The notes under the pieces are model-generated. The model was not told the origin of the DNA and did not search any database. It saw only the letters and a program-made list of their open reading frames with translations. Of a stretch of 64,000 nucleotides of DNA, positions 7,631-16,135 are shown piece by piece. The translations under genes were made by a program, and so were the position numbers. How positions within the stretch are numbered: position 1 is the first letter of the stretch; each line of letters opens with the position of its first letter. The stretch comes from Paracoccus sp. (in: a-proteobacteria) (GTDB taxonomy: Bacteria; Pseudomonadota; Alphaproteobacteria; Rhodobacterales; Rhodobacteraceae): assembly GCA_030538425.1 (NCBI GenBank), contig JAUNTZ010000009.1, positions 1 through 64,000 on the forward strand, in the 5' to 3' direction.

Positions 7631-8542
7631 TTGGATCAGATTGTTGACATCAGCCAGAACGGTCGTCACCTGTCACGTGACCGCGGTTTTATGAAGGTCG
7701 AGGCAGCGGGCGAGGTCATCGGTCGCGTGCCTCTGGATCAGATCAGCGCCGTAATCGCCCATGCGCATGGCATCACCTGGAGCAACTCGCTTTTGATCGA
7801 ACTGGCCAATCGCGGCGCACCCGTCGTCTTATGCGACAAGAATCATCAGCCCCGCGCGGTTATATGTTCGCTCGACGGCCACCATATGCAGAACGCCCGG
7901 ATGCGGGCGCAATGGGACGCCACACAACCGTTGATTAAGCAGGCGTGGAAGCAGATCGTCATCGCCAAGATCCGGATGCAGGCCGCAGCACTTGCCGCCA
8001 TTGGCCAGCCACCCGCGCCTTTGGAAATGATCGCCCGCAACGTGCAATCCGGTGACAGCAGCAATGCCGAGGCCCGCGCCGCGCGCGCCTATTGGCCGAT
8101 GATGATGGGCAAGGAATTTCGCCGCGACACCGAACTGCCCGACATCAACGCACTGTTGAATTACGGCTATACTGTCCTGCGTGCGGCCACCGCGCGGGCC
8201 GTGGTGGCGGCCGGTTTGCACCCGACGATCGGGCTGTTCCACTCCAACCGCTCGAACGCCTTTGCACTGGCCGATGACCTGATGGAGCCGTTCCGCCCGC
8301 TTGTCGATCTGACCGCGCGCGCCATTGCACAGGCCTGTGGCCCCGAGGTTACCCCGCAGGCCAAGCAACGCATGGCAGATCTGATTGCGCTCGACCTGCC
8401 CCTGACCGGCGAGACCAGTCCGCTGATGGTCGCGCTCTCGCGCCTTGCCGTGTCGCTGGCCCAGAGCTTTGAGGCGCGCAAACTGCAACTGGCCCTTCCC
8501 ACGCCGCCCGCACCCCTGATCCTGGCAGGACTAGGAAAATGA
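7631..8542 (+). CDS. cas1: CRISPR-associated integrase/endonuclease Cas1
   Basis: 303 aa from a TTG start at 7631; no in-frame ATG exists until 7691, which would remove the conserved N-terminal strand (DQIVDISQNGRHLSRDRGF). It is the metal-dependent integrase that, as a Cas1-Cas2 complex, inserts new spacers. Catalytic residues visible: Glu147 in SGDSSNAEARAARAYW, His204 in GLFHSNRSNAFALADD and Glu219 in LMEPFRP, matching E149/H205/E220 of type II-A Cas1. Its stop overlaps cas2 (ATGA), so the two are translationally coupled. The rare start codon and adjacent dyad suggest low Cas1 synthesis relative to Cas9. Confidence 0.95.
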   Translation: MDQIVDISQNGRHLSRDRGFMKVEAAGEVIGRVPLDQISAVIAHAHGITWSNSLLIELANRGAPVVLCDKNHQPRAVICSLDGHHMQNARMRAQWDATQPLIKQAWKQIVIAKIRMQAAALAAIGQPPAPLEMIARNVQSGDSSNAEARAARAYWPMMMGKEFRRDTELPDINALLNYGYTVLRAATARAVVAAGLHPTIGLFHSNRSNAFALADDLMEPFRPLVDLTARAIAQACGPEVTPQAKQRMADLIALDLPLTGETSPLMVALSRLAVSLAQSFEARKLQLALPTPPAPLILAGLGK

Positions 8543-8883
8543 GCGGCCCCGCAACCTTTCTCAGCGGATATCGCCTGATGTGGATCCTTGTCATGTTCGA
8601 CCTGCCAACCGATACCAAGCCACAGCGCAAAGCCGCCGGCGCGTTCCGCAATTTCCTGCTGGACGAGGGGTTCGAGCGCAGCCAGTTCTCGATCTATGCC
8701 CGCTTTATCAACGGCAAGGAGGCCTTTGAAAGCCGCGTGCGCCGCATCGAGCGCGCCCTACCCTCGCAAGGCGACGTGCAAGTCCTGACCCTGACCGACC
8801 GTCAATATCGTGACATCGTGCATTTTTCGGACCAAGGCCGCCAGAGAGCGCGACAAAATCCGTCCCAACTGGTCCTGTTCTGA
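8539..8883 (+). CDS. cas2: CRISPR-associated protein Cas2
   Basis: 114 aa with the Cas2 ferredoxin-like fold signature: first strand YRLMWILVMFDLPTDT with the conserved Asp21, followed by FRNFLLDEGFERSQFSIYAR and the VQVLTLTDRQYRDI strand. It forms the structural core of the Cas1-Cas2 spacer integration complex. It overlaps cas1 by 4 bp. The CRISPR array starts 73 bp after its stop. Confidence 0.95.
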   Translation: MSGPATFLSGYRLMWILVMFDLPTDTKPQRKAAGAFRNFLLDEGFERSQFSIYARFINGKEAFESRVRRIERALPSQGDVQVLTLTDRQYRDIVHFSDQGRQRARQNPSQLVLF

Positions 8884-8956
8884 TGCTGATTCGCTGTTTT
8901 GCTACGCCCCGCCCCGCCGCATTTCTCTGCGTTTACAGAGACTTGCGGCAGGACGA
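8884..8956. promoter_or_regulatory. Array flank on the cas2 side
   Basis: A 73-bp segment between cas2 and the first repeat. It contains a 6-bp hairpin TCTCTG-CGTTTA-CAGAGA (8924-8941). Because crRNA transcription runs leftwards, this flank would be the 3' side of the pre-crRNA, though the perfect repeat next to it makes it also a candidate acquisition side. There is no T-tract after the hairpin on either strand. Confidence 0.4.
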
Positions 8957-9850
8957 AGTGTAGCCATTCAGAGAACGCGGTCCAGCGACAACCGATCCGT
9001 CGCACGGTTTCCGCGCAGCAGGAGTGTAGCCATTCAGAGAACGCGGTCCAGCGACAACCAAATCGACAATGAGGACGACCTTGTGACGAGTGTAGCCATT
9101 CAGAGAACGCGGTCCAGCGACAACTTAAAAGAACAGCCGAAGTAACATTCTTCAAGTGTAGCCATTCAGAGAACGCGGTCCAGCGACAACGCGGCGATAG
9201 CCGCGCCCCTAATGCAGCCAAGTGTAGCCATTCAGAGAACGCGGTCCAGCGACAACGTGCAGCGCGGGCGCGGCGGAAATCGCCAAAGTGTAGCCATTCA
9301 GAGAACGCGGTCCAGCGACAACTTCGGCGGCTCTTTGCCCCACTCCTTGATGAGTGTAGCCATTCAGAGAACGCGGTCCAGCGACAACTTAACAAGTTTC
9401 GTCATAGTCTGTTACCTTAGTGTAGCCATTCAGAGAACGCGGTCCAGCGACAACTTGTGCCTTTGTGTCTGTTTTCGCTTGTTTAGTGTAGCCATTCAGA
9501 GAACGCGGTCCAGCGACAACTAGTAAACCGCAACTGCATAGCCGATAGCCAGTGTAGCCATTCAGAGAACGCGGTCCAGCGACAACTGCAGCTTACGATC
9601 AAGACCGAGCCTCGTGAGTGTAGCCATTCAGAGAACGCGGTCCAGCGACAACGTGAGGACTGGCGTGGGCCTCGGCAGTTCTAGTGTAGCCATTCAGAGA
9701 ACGCGGTCCAGCGACAACAAACATCAGCATCGCCGCGTTGAACGTGGCAGTGTAGCCATTCAGAGAACGCGGTCCAGCGACAACTCAGGATCACCGCTGG
9801 CGACGGCCCGGCGCAGTGTAGCCATTCAGAGAACGCGGTCCAGTGACAAC
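8957..9850 (-). CRISPR. Type II-C CRISPR array, 14 repeats and 13 spacers
   Basis: Fourteen 36-bp repeats with a strict 66-bp period (starts 8957, 9023, 9089 and so on to 9815), so all 13 spacers are exactly 30 bp. On the plus strand the repeat starts AGTGTAGCCATTCAGAG and ends GGTCCAGCGACAAC. The functional crRNA orientation is minus (GTTGTCGCTGGACC... to ...GGCTACACT), shown by complementarity to the tracrRNA. Thirteen repeats are identical. The rightmost (9815-9850) has one change (CAGTGACAAC for CAGCGACAAC). All spacers differ. I recognised none as matching elsewhere in this window, but no systematic comparison was possible. Confidence 0.98.
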
Positions 9851-9871
9851 GCCTGCAAGAAGCTCGTATGC

Positions 9872-9899
9872 TTGATATGAAATGCAGCAACTCACTCAA
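9872..9899 (-). promoter_or_regulatory. Candidate promoter for the pre-crRNA at the right end of the array
   Basis: On the minus strand TTGAGT (9894-9899), a 16-nt spacer and TATCAA (9872-9877) would start transcription near 9865, some 15 nt before the first repeat met by a leftward transcript. Each box matches consensus at 4 of 6 positions. It agrees with the crRNA orientation set by the tracrRNA. Confidence 0.4.
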
Positions 9900-9915
9900 C
9901 ACCCAACAACAACCA

Positions 9916-10134
9916 AACGCCATCTGCCCCGTCATGGGCGAAACCGGCTTGCTCGAAGAGTTCATGGGCCTGCCCGACACGCCCGAGAACCGGGCGCGGT
10001 TCGTCGCGACCATTCCGATGGGGCGCATGTCGCGGCCCGAAGACATCGCTCGGGCGGCGCTGTATCTTGCCTCGGAGGATGCCGCGTTCATCACAGGCAT
10101 TCTGCTGCCGGTCGATGGCGGCCGCACCGTCTGA
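9916..10134 (+). pseudogene. SDR-family oxidoreductase, 3' fragment
   Basis: Only the last 72 codons of a short-chain dehydrogenase remain: [38 protein letters not shown] and the family-typical end [14 protein letters not shown]. The Rossmann TGxxxGxG motif and the YxxxK active site, normally some 180 residues upstream, are absent and not found elsewhere in the window. Similarity starts abruptly at codon NAICP (9916), right after the array flank, so the CRISPR-containing segment replaced the 5' part. A short ORF can be read from the ATG at 9868, but it cannot encode an active enzyme. It was probably the first gene of the operon below. Confidence 0.85.
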
Positions 10135-10155
10135 GCAACCGAAAGGACCACGCCC

Positions 10156-11283
10156 ATGAAAACCCGCGCCGCCGTTCTTGTCAGCGCCCCGGCCACTGCG
10201 CCCTTTGCCGAAAGCCGGCCTCTGGTCGTGACCGAGGTCTCGCTTGACCCGCCCGGGCCGGATGAGGTTCTGGTGCGGATCCGGGCGGCGGGGCTGTGTC
10301 ATTCCGACCTTTCGGTGATCAACGGCCATCGCCCACGCCCCACGCCGATGGTTCTCGGCCACGAGGCTGCGGGCGAGATCGTCGAGACCGGCAGCGCGGT
10401 CAAGGATCTCGCGCCGGGCGACCGGGTGGTAATGACCTTCCTGCCCAGCTGCGGCCATTGCCTGCCCTGCGCCGAAGGCCGCGCCGCCCTGTGTGAGCCG
10501 GGTGCGGCGGCCAATGGCAAGGGCGTGCTGATGTCGGGCGAGATCCGCCTGCATGAGGGCGGGCGCGATATTTACCACCATTGCGGGGTCTCGGGCTTTG
10601 CCGAATATGCGGTGATCTCGCGCCATTCGGTCGTCAAGGTCGATGCGCCCGACATTCCCTTCACGCATCTGGCGCTGTTTGGCTGCGCGGTGCAGACCGG
10701 GGTCGGCGCGGTGCTGAACACCTGCAAGGTGCAGGCCGGGCAGTCGGTCGCGGTGGTGGGTTTGGGCGGAGTGGGGCTCGCCGCGCTTTTGGGTGCGGTC
10801 GCGGCGGGGGCGACAACCATCGTCGCGGTCGATCTCCATGAGGCTAAGCTGGCTCTGGCCCGCGATCTGGGCGCGACCCATGTCTATAACGCGGCCGAGG
10901 CCGACATCGCCGACCGCATCCTGTCTGAGACCGGCGGCGTCGATCATGCGGTGGAACTGGCCGGCGTCGTCCCGGCCTTTGAGCTGGCCTACAAGATCAC
11001 CCGGCGCGGCGGGCAGACGGTGACGGCGGGCCTTGCCCCGCCCGATGCAGCATTTCGGATTCCGGCAGTCAATCTGGTCGCAGATGAACGCACGGTCAAA
11101 GGCTCTTACATGGGCTCTTGCGTGCCAAAGCGCGATATTCCACGCTTTATCAGCCTGTTCCGCGCCGGGCGTCTGCCGGTGGACCGGCTGCTGACCGGCA
11201 CTCTGACGCTGGCCCAAATCAACGAAGGCTTTGACCTTCTGGACCGGGGCGAAGCCATCCGCCAGGTCATCACCTTCGACTGA
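10156..11283 (+). CDS. Zinc-dependent alcohol dehydrogenase (MDR family)
   Basis: 375 aa, cytosolic. The catalytic zinc site is visible as AAGLCHSDLSV (Cys48, His49) and VLGHEAAG (His69, Glu70). The structural zinc is bound by four cysteines at 99, 102, 105 and 113 (SCGHCLPCAEGRAALC). The NAD-binding motif is VAVVGLGGVGLAALLGA. It resembles class III-like alcohol dehydrogenases that oxidise primary alcohols or hydroxyacyl compounds. It follows the broken SDR by 21 bp with an AAAGGA ribosome-binding site, and precedes an acyl-CoA dehydrogenase. It likely oxidises a hydroxylated intermediate of the pathway encoded by this operon; the substrate is inferred only in class. Confidence 0.9.
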   Translation: MKTRAAVLVSAPATAPFAESRPLVVTEVSLDPPGPDEVLVRIRAAGLCHSDLSVINGHRPRPTPMVLGHEAAGEIVETGSAVKDLAPGDRVVMTFLPSCGHCLPCAEGRAALCEPGAAANGKGVLMSGEIRLHEGGRDIYHHCGVSGFAEYAVISRHSVVKVDAPDIPFTHLALFGCAVQTGVGAVLNTCKVQAGQSVAVVGLGGVGLAALLGAVAAGATTIVAVDLHEAKLALARDLGATHVYNAAEADIADRILSETGGVDHAVELAGVVPAFELAYKITRRGGQTVTAGLAPPDAAFRIPAVNLVADERTVKGSYMGSCVPKRDIPRFISLFRAGRLPVDRLLTGTLTLAQINEGFDLLDRGEAIRQVITFD

Positions 11284-11314
11284 CCGCCCTGCCGATCACT
11301 GAGAAGGCCATGAC

Positions 11315-12475
11315 ATGCACGAGACCCCCGACCAATATCAGGACATTCGCGAGGCGGTGCGCGCCCTTTGCGCGGGCTTTCCCGACGAATATCACCGCCG
11401 TATCGACGCTGAGCGCGGCTATCCCGAGGAATTCGTCGAGGCCCTGACCCGCGCGGGCTGGATGGCCGCGCTGATCCCCGAAGAGTTCGGCGGCTCAGGG
11501 CTTGGCCTCACCGAAGCCTCGGTCATTATGGAGGAAATCAACCGCTCGGGCGGGAATTCCGGCGCCTGTCATGGGCAGATGTATAATATGAACACGCTTG
11601 TGCGGCATGGCTCGGACGAACAGCGGCGCCACTACCTGCCGAAAATCGCCTCTGGCGAGCTGCGCTTGCAGTCGATGGGCGTGACCGAGCCGACCACCGG
11701 CACCGATACCACGAAAATCCGCACCACCGCGACGCGCAAGGGCGACCGCTATGTGATCAACGGGCAAAAGGTCTGGATCAGCCGGGTGCAGCATTCCGAT
11801 CTGATGATCCTTCTGGCGCGCACCACGCCCTTGGCCGAGGTCTCACGCAAGACCGAGGGGTTGTCGATCTTTCTGGTCGATATCAAACAGGCCATGCAAT
11901 CGGGGATGGAGGTGCGGCCCATCCCGAACATGGTCAATCACGAAACGAATGAGCTGTTCTTTGACAATCTGGAAATCCCGGCCGAGAACCTGATCGGTGA
12001 GGAAGGCAAGGGTTTCCGCTATATCCTCACCGGGCTGAACGCCGAACGCGCGCTGATTGCGGCAGAATGTATCGGGGACGGTTATTGGTTCATCGACCGC
12101 GTGACGCGATACGCCAAGGATCGTGTCGTGTTCGGGCGGCCCATCGGCCAGAATCAGGGCGTACAGTTCCCCATTGCCGAAGCCTTTATCGAGATCGAGG
12201 CCGCCAACCTGATGCGCTTTGACGCCTGCCGCCGATATGATGCGGGGCAGGATTGCGGCGCTCAGGCGAATATGGCGAAATATCTGGCGGCCAAGGCCAG
12301 CTGGCAGGCGGCGGAATGCGCGCTTCAGTTCCATGGCGGCTTCGGCTTTGCCAGCGAATACGACATTGAACGCAAGTTCCGTGAAACCCGGCTTTATCAG
12401 GTCGCGCCGATCTCGACCAATCTCATCCTGTCGCATGTGGCCGAGCATATGCTGGGCCTGCCAAGGAGCTTTTGA
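11315..12475 (+). CDS. Acyl-CoA dehydrogenase
   Basis: 386 aa, the normal family length. It is a FAD enzyme that introduces an alpha-beta double bond into an acyl-CoA and passes electrons to ETF. Visible: N-terminal helical domain with EEFGGSGLGLTEASVIMEE, middle beta domain MGVTEPTTGTDTTKIRTTA (FAD/substrate-binding region), and C-terminal helices with FGRPIGQNQGVQFPIAE and LQFHGGFGFASEYDIER. The catalytic base in most members is the Glu just after the GGxG motif; ASEYD/IERKFRE fits but was not aligned. It overlaps the CoA-transferase gene by 4 bp, so the two products are probably made in step. Confidence 0.93.
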   Translation: MHETPDQYQDIREAVRALCAGFPDEYHRRIDAERGYPEEFVEALTRAGWMAALIPEEFGGSGLGLTEASVIMEEINRSGGNSGACHGQMYNMNTLVRHGSDEQRRHYLPKIASGELRLQSMGVTEPTTGTDTTKIRTTATRKGDRYVINGQKVWISRVQHSDLMILLARTTPLAEVSRKTEGLSIFLVDIKQAMQSGMEVRPIPNMVNHETNELFFDNLEIPAENLIGEEGKGFRYILTGLNAERALIAAECIGDGYWFIDRVTRYAKDRVVFGRPIGQNQGVQFPIAEAFIEIEAANLMRFDACRRYDAGQDCGAQANMAKYLAAKASWQAAECALQFHGGFGFASEYDIERKFRETRLYQVAPISTNLILSHVAEHMLGLPRSF

Positions 12476-13581
12476 TGACCACGCTGCCGCTTGAAGGGGT
12501 GACGGTGGTCGCCATCGAACAGGCCGTCGCCGCGCCCTATGCCACCGCGCGACTGGCCGATGCGGGCGCCCGCGTGATCAAGATTGAGCGGCCAGAGGGC
12601 GATTTCGCCCGCGCCTATGACGATGTGGCGCAGGGCCAGTCCAGCTATTTCGTCTGGATCAATCGCGGCAAGGAAAGTCGGGTGATCGACCTGGCCGCGC
12701 CGGAGGGGCGGGCGGAACTGGCCGGGTTGCTGGACCGGGCCGATGTGCTGATCCAGAACCTGCGCCCCGGCGCGCTTGCCCGCATGGGCTTCGGGTTCGA
12801 CCAGCTGGCGCAGGACTGGCCGGGGCTGATCACCTGCTCGATCTCGGGCTATGGTGAGACCGGCCCGATGGCCAACCGCAAAGCCTATGACCTGCTGATA
12901 CAGGCGGAATCGGGTCTCTGTTCCATCACCGGAGGCCCGGATGAGGCCGCGCGGGTGGGCATTTCCATCGTGGATATCGCCACCGGAGCGACCGCCCATG
13001 CCGCCATTCTAGAGGCGCTGATCCGGCGCGGCAAGACCGGCAAGGGTGCCGATATCCGCATTTCCATGTTCGATGTGATGGCCGACTGGCTGACCGTGCC
13101 GCTGCTTCAGCATGAGGGCGGCCAGACCCCGCGCCGCATCGGCATGGCCCATCCTTCAATCGCGCCTTACGGGGTGTTTGCCTGCAAGGGCGGCGATCCG
13201 ATCCTGCTGGCGGTGCAAAGCGACCGCGAATGGCGCGATCTGGCCGCGCAGGTGATCGGGCGGCCCGAGCTGGGCAGCGACCCGCGGTTCGCGACCAATG
13301 TCGCGCGGGTGGCGAACCGGGCGGCGCTTGATGCGCATGTGGCGGGCGCCATCGCGGGGCTTGATCTGGCAGGCGCGCAGCAGGCGCTTGGACGCGCCAA
13401 TCTGGCCTTTGCCTCGGTCAATGACATGGCGGCGCTATCGGCCCATCCGCATCTGCGCCGCATCACGGTTGACACGCCAGCGGGGCCGGTCTCTTATCCC
13501 GCGCCACCCGCGATATTTATGGGTGAGCCGCGCCGCTATGGTGCCGTGCCCGCCCTGAACAAAGGCCAGCCCCATGCCTGA
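12472..13581 (+). CDS. CaiB/BaiF (class III) CoA-transferase
   Basis: 369 aa. The N-terminus (LEGVTVVAIEQAVAAPYATA, then RVIKIERPEGDFARAYDD) and the ISGYGETGPMANRKAYDLLI region are typical of class III CoA-transferases, which move CoA between carboxylates through an aspartyl-CoA thioester. Segments such as GQSSYFVWINRGKESRVIDL are like those of mesaconyl-CoA C1-C4 and citramalate CoA-transferases, as far as I can recall. With the following MaoC-like hydratase this suggests a branched dicarboxylate (mesaconate or citramalate type) intermediate. It overlaps the genes on both sides (4 bp and 8 bp). Confidence 0.88.
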   Translation: MMTTLPLEGVTVVAIEQAVAAPYATARLADAGARVIKIERPEGDFARAYDDVAQGQSSYFVWINRGKESRVIDLAAPEGRAELAGLLDRADVLIQNLRPGALARMGFGFDQLAQDWPGLITCSISGYGETGPMANRKAYDLLIQAESGLCSITGGPDEAARVGISIVDIATGATAHAAILEALIRRGKTGKGADIRISMFDVMADWLTVPLLQHEGGQTPRRIGMAHPSIAPYGVFACKGGDPILLAVQSDREWRDLAAQVIGRPELGSDPRFATNVARVANRAALDAHVAGAIAGLDLAGAQQALGRANLAFASVNDMAALSAHPHLRRITVDTPAGPVSYPAPPAIFMGEPRRYGAVPALNKGQPHA

Positions 13582-14398
13582 TATCGACCACCTGCGCCAA
13601 TGGATCGGCACGACAGAGCAAGCGACCGAACAGCTGACCCCGGCCTTCGTGGACCGCTTCAACGCGACATTCGATGTCGCGGGCGCGGCGCGGGCGGGCG
13701 ATATCGCGCCGCTGATGATCCATCTGTGCCTCGCCCCGCCTGCGGTTCCGACCTCGGCACTTGGTCCGGACGGGCATCCCGAGCGCGGCGGTTTCCTGCC
13801 CCCGGTGCCCCTGCCGCGCCGGATGTGGGCGGGCGGCGCCTTTGAGTTTCAAGGGCAGATCAAGGTGGGTGAGACCGTGACCCGGCGGTCGGAGATCCGG
13901 GACGTGACGCTGAAACAGGGCCGCAGCGGCAAGCTGTGCTTTGTCACGGTGGAACATCGCTTTACCGCCGAGGGCCGCCCGGCCCTGACGGAGCGTCAGG
14001 ACATCGTCTATCGTGAGGCCGCGACCCACGCGCCCGCGCCCGCCAGCGCCCCGCCCGGCCAGTATCGCGAAAGCATCACCCCCTCAGCCGCGCTGCTCTT
14101 TCGCTATTCCGCGCTGACCTTCAACGGGCACCGCATCCATTACGACGCGCCCTATTCGCGCGAGGTTGAGGGCTATCCGGGCCTGATCGTCCATGGCCCC
14201 TTGCAGGCCAGCCTGCTGGTGCGGTTTGCAGCCCGGCTGCGCGGTACTCCGCCCGCCCATTTCGCGTTCCGCAGCCTTTCGACGCTGTTCGACGATGCCG
14301 ATTTCACGCTGAACGCCAGCGATGACGGCGCAGGGCTGCGGCTCTGGACCTGTTACGAAAACGGGCCCGTCGCGATGGAGGCGGTGGCAACCTGGTGA
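13574..14398 (+). CDS. MaoC/FAS1-like hydratase (mesaconyl-C4-CoA hydratase-like)
   Basis: 274 aa. The N-terminal half (FNATFDVAG, PLPRRMWAGGAFEFQGQIKVGE) is a FAS1-like dehydratase hot-dog domain. The C-terminal half carries RYSALTFNGHRIHYDAPYSREVEGYPGLIVHGPL in two parts: the YSALTFNxHRIHYD region with the catalytic Asn/His, and the GLIVHGPLQASLL helix of hydratase 2 enzymes. Such proteins hydrate enoyl-CoA esters; the closest characterised type I recognise is mesaconyl-C4-CoA hydratase. Last gene of the operon, ending 3 bp from the convergent gamma-glutamyltransferase gene. Confidence 0.85.
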   Translation: MPDIDHLRQWIGTTEQATEQLTPAFVDRFNATFDVAGAARAGDIAPLMIHLCLAPPAVPTSALGPDGHPERGGFLPPVPLPRRMWAGGAFEFQGQIKVGETVTRRSEIRDVTLKQGRSGKLCFVTVEHRFTAEGRPALTERQDIVYREAATHAPAPASAPPGQYRESITPSAALLFRYSALTFNGHRIHYDAPYSREVEGYPGLIVHGPLQASLLVRFAARLRGTPPAHFAFRSLSTLFDDADFTLNASDDGAGLRLWTCYENGPVAMEAVATW

Positions 14399-14401
14399 GC
14401 C

Positions 14402-16135
14402 TTACAGCACCACCGCAAGCCCATATCCCGACCGCGCCGTGATGGCTGCGTCGAACCCTCCATCGGCACGGCGCAGCACCGCCGACACCCGGCCCGCGCT
14501 TTGGGCCGGAACCTCGGTCAGGACATGCCCCTTGCGGCGCAGCGCGGCCAGCGTGGCCGTAGGCAGGTCGGATTCCGCGACCACGCCGCCCGGCTGGCGG
14601 GTGCGCGGATAGAAGGATGCGGGCATATGGGTGATGTGGAATGAGGGTGCATCCGCCGCCTCTTGCAGCGCCATGCCGTGATGCCAATGCCGCAGCAGGA
14701 ACAGCAATTGCCATTGGTCCTGCTGATCTCCGCCCGGCGTGCCGCAGGACAGAACGCGCCCGTCCTCATGCCATGCCAGCGTCGGCGACAGCGTCGTTCG
14801 AGGCCGCGCGCCGGGGCGCAGGGCGCCGGGCGCGGCCTCATCCAGCCAGAACATTTGCGCGCGAGAGTTCAGACAGAAGCCAAGCGCCGGAATGACCGGC
14901 GCGCTTTGCAGCCAGCCGCCCGAGGGCGTGGCAGAGACCACATTGCCCCATCGGTCGATCACGTCCAGATGCACCGTATCGCCGCGCGGCGCATCGCCCA
15001 GATGGGCCATGGTCGGCTCATAAACCGCGCCCTCGGGCAGGCTCAGCCGGTCCAGCATGGCCTGCATCGCGGCGGTGTCGTAACCTGCAATCTTTCCCGG
15101 ACGCAGCGCATTTGCCGCAGCCGTCCCGATCTGCGCCCGCCGCGGCGCCGCGTAGGCGGGCGAGAGCAGCGCATCCATCGGCACATCGGCGAAATCGTGG
15201 TCGGCATAGTAGATGTCGCGGTCAGCGAAGGAGAGCTTTTGTGCCTCGATCACCAGATGCGCAAAATCGGGGCCGCTTGGGTCCATCGCGGCCAGATCAT
15301 CGCCCGCAAGCATCGACAGCGATTGCAGCAGAACCGGCCCCTGCCCCCAGGGCCCGGTCTTGGCCACGGTCCAGCCGTGATAATCAAGGCTCTGCGGGGC
15401 CTCATAATGGGCGGCATATCCCGCCATATCATCGGCGCTCAGCACGCCGCGATGGGCCTGCCCGCTTTCGTCCATGAACGCGCCGGTGCAGAACCGCCCG
15501 ATCTCATCGGCGACAAAGCCGCGATAAAAGCCGTCTCGGGCGGCGTCGATCCGCGCCTCACGCGTGGCCCCTTCCGAACCCGCCAGCCGCGCATAGACCT
15601 GAGCCAGCACAGGGTTGCGAAACAGCGCGCCCGCCTGCGGCACCTTGCCCCGATCCAGCCACAAAGCCGCCGAGCCCGGCCAATGCGCCGCAAAGAACGC
15701 AGCCCGCGCCGCAATCGCCCGCACCGCGCCTTCCAGCAGCGGGTGACCGTCGCGGGCCAGCGCGATGGCGGGGGCCATGATCCGCGCAAGCTCCATCGTG
15801 CCGTGATCGCGCAACAGCCGCATCCAGCCGTCGAAGGCGCCCGGAATGACCGTGGCCAGCATCCCGTCGCCGGGGATCAGCGCCAGCCCCTCAGCCCGGT
15901 AATGGGCGATGGTGGCAGCGGCGGGTGCGGGGCCTTGCGCGCAAAGCACACGCACCGCGCCATCCTTGCGAAAGATCACCGGCAGATCGCCGCCCGGCCC
16001 GTTCAGATGCGGCTCAACCACTTGCAGCACCAGCCCGGCACAGACCGCCGCGTCAAAGGCGTTGCCGCCTTCGCGCAAGATCTCCACCGCCGCCCGCGTC
16101 GCCAGATGATGGGTCGAGGCGACTGCTCCGCTCAT
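14402..16135 (-). CDS. Gamma-glutamyltransferase family protein, cytoplasmic type
   Basis: 577 aa. The Ntn-hydrolase signature is visible: autoprocessing before the nucleophile Thr in RGDTVHLDVIDRWGNVVSAT, and the N-terminal large-subunit motif EGGNAFDAAVCAGLVLQVVEP with NGPGGDLPVIF. There is no signal peptide (MSGAVASTHHLATRAAVEIL), unlike secreted GGT, so it should act in the cytoplasm on imported substrates, as in YwrD/acylase-like members. It is the last gene of a minus-strand operon with a peptide ABC transporter (4-bp overlap with the permease), suggesting cleavage of gamma-glutamyl peptides or glutathione after uptake. Confidence 0.9.
   Translation of the reverse strand: MSGAVASTHHLATRAAVEILREGGNAFDAAVCAGLVLQVVEPHLNGPGGDLPVIFRKDGAVRVLCAQGPAPAAATIAHYRAEGLALIPGDGMLATVIPGAFDGWMRLLRDHGTMELARIMAPAIALARDGHPLLEGAVRAIAARAAFFAAHWPGSAALWLDRGKVPQAGALFRNPVLAQVYARLAGSEGATREARIDAARDGFYRGFVADEIGRFCTGAFMDESGQAHRGVLSADDMAGYAAHYEAPQSLDYHGWTVAKTGPWGQGPVLLQSLSMLAGDDLAAMDPSGPDFAHLVIEAQKLSFADRDIYYADHDFADVPMDALLSPAYAAPRRAQIGTAAANALRPGKIAGYDTAAMQAMLDRLSLPEGAVYEPTMAHLGDAPRGDTVHLDVIDRWGNVVSATPSGGWLQSAPVIPALGFCLNSRAQMFWLDEAAPGALRPGARPRTTLSPTLAWHEDGRVLSCGTPGGDQQDQWQLLFLLRHWHHGMALQEAADAPSFHITHMPASFYPRTRQPGGVVAESDLPTATLAALRRKGHVLTEVPAQSAGRVSAVLRRADGGFDAAITARSGYGLAVVL

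Noticed and set aside
8993..9814. Self-targeting spacers
   Set aside because: No spacer was recognised in the rest of the window by eye; a proper search of both strands would be needed, so no claim is made.
8802..9880. Open frames running through the CRISPR array
   Set aside because: The 66-bp period is divisible by three, so repeats stay open in several frames and translate to the same phrase; they are not proteins.
2950..10000. tRNA-Arg as attachment site of an integrated island
   Set aside because: No integrase gene and no duplicate of the tRNA 3' end were found to the right, so only the position, not the mechanism, supports it.
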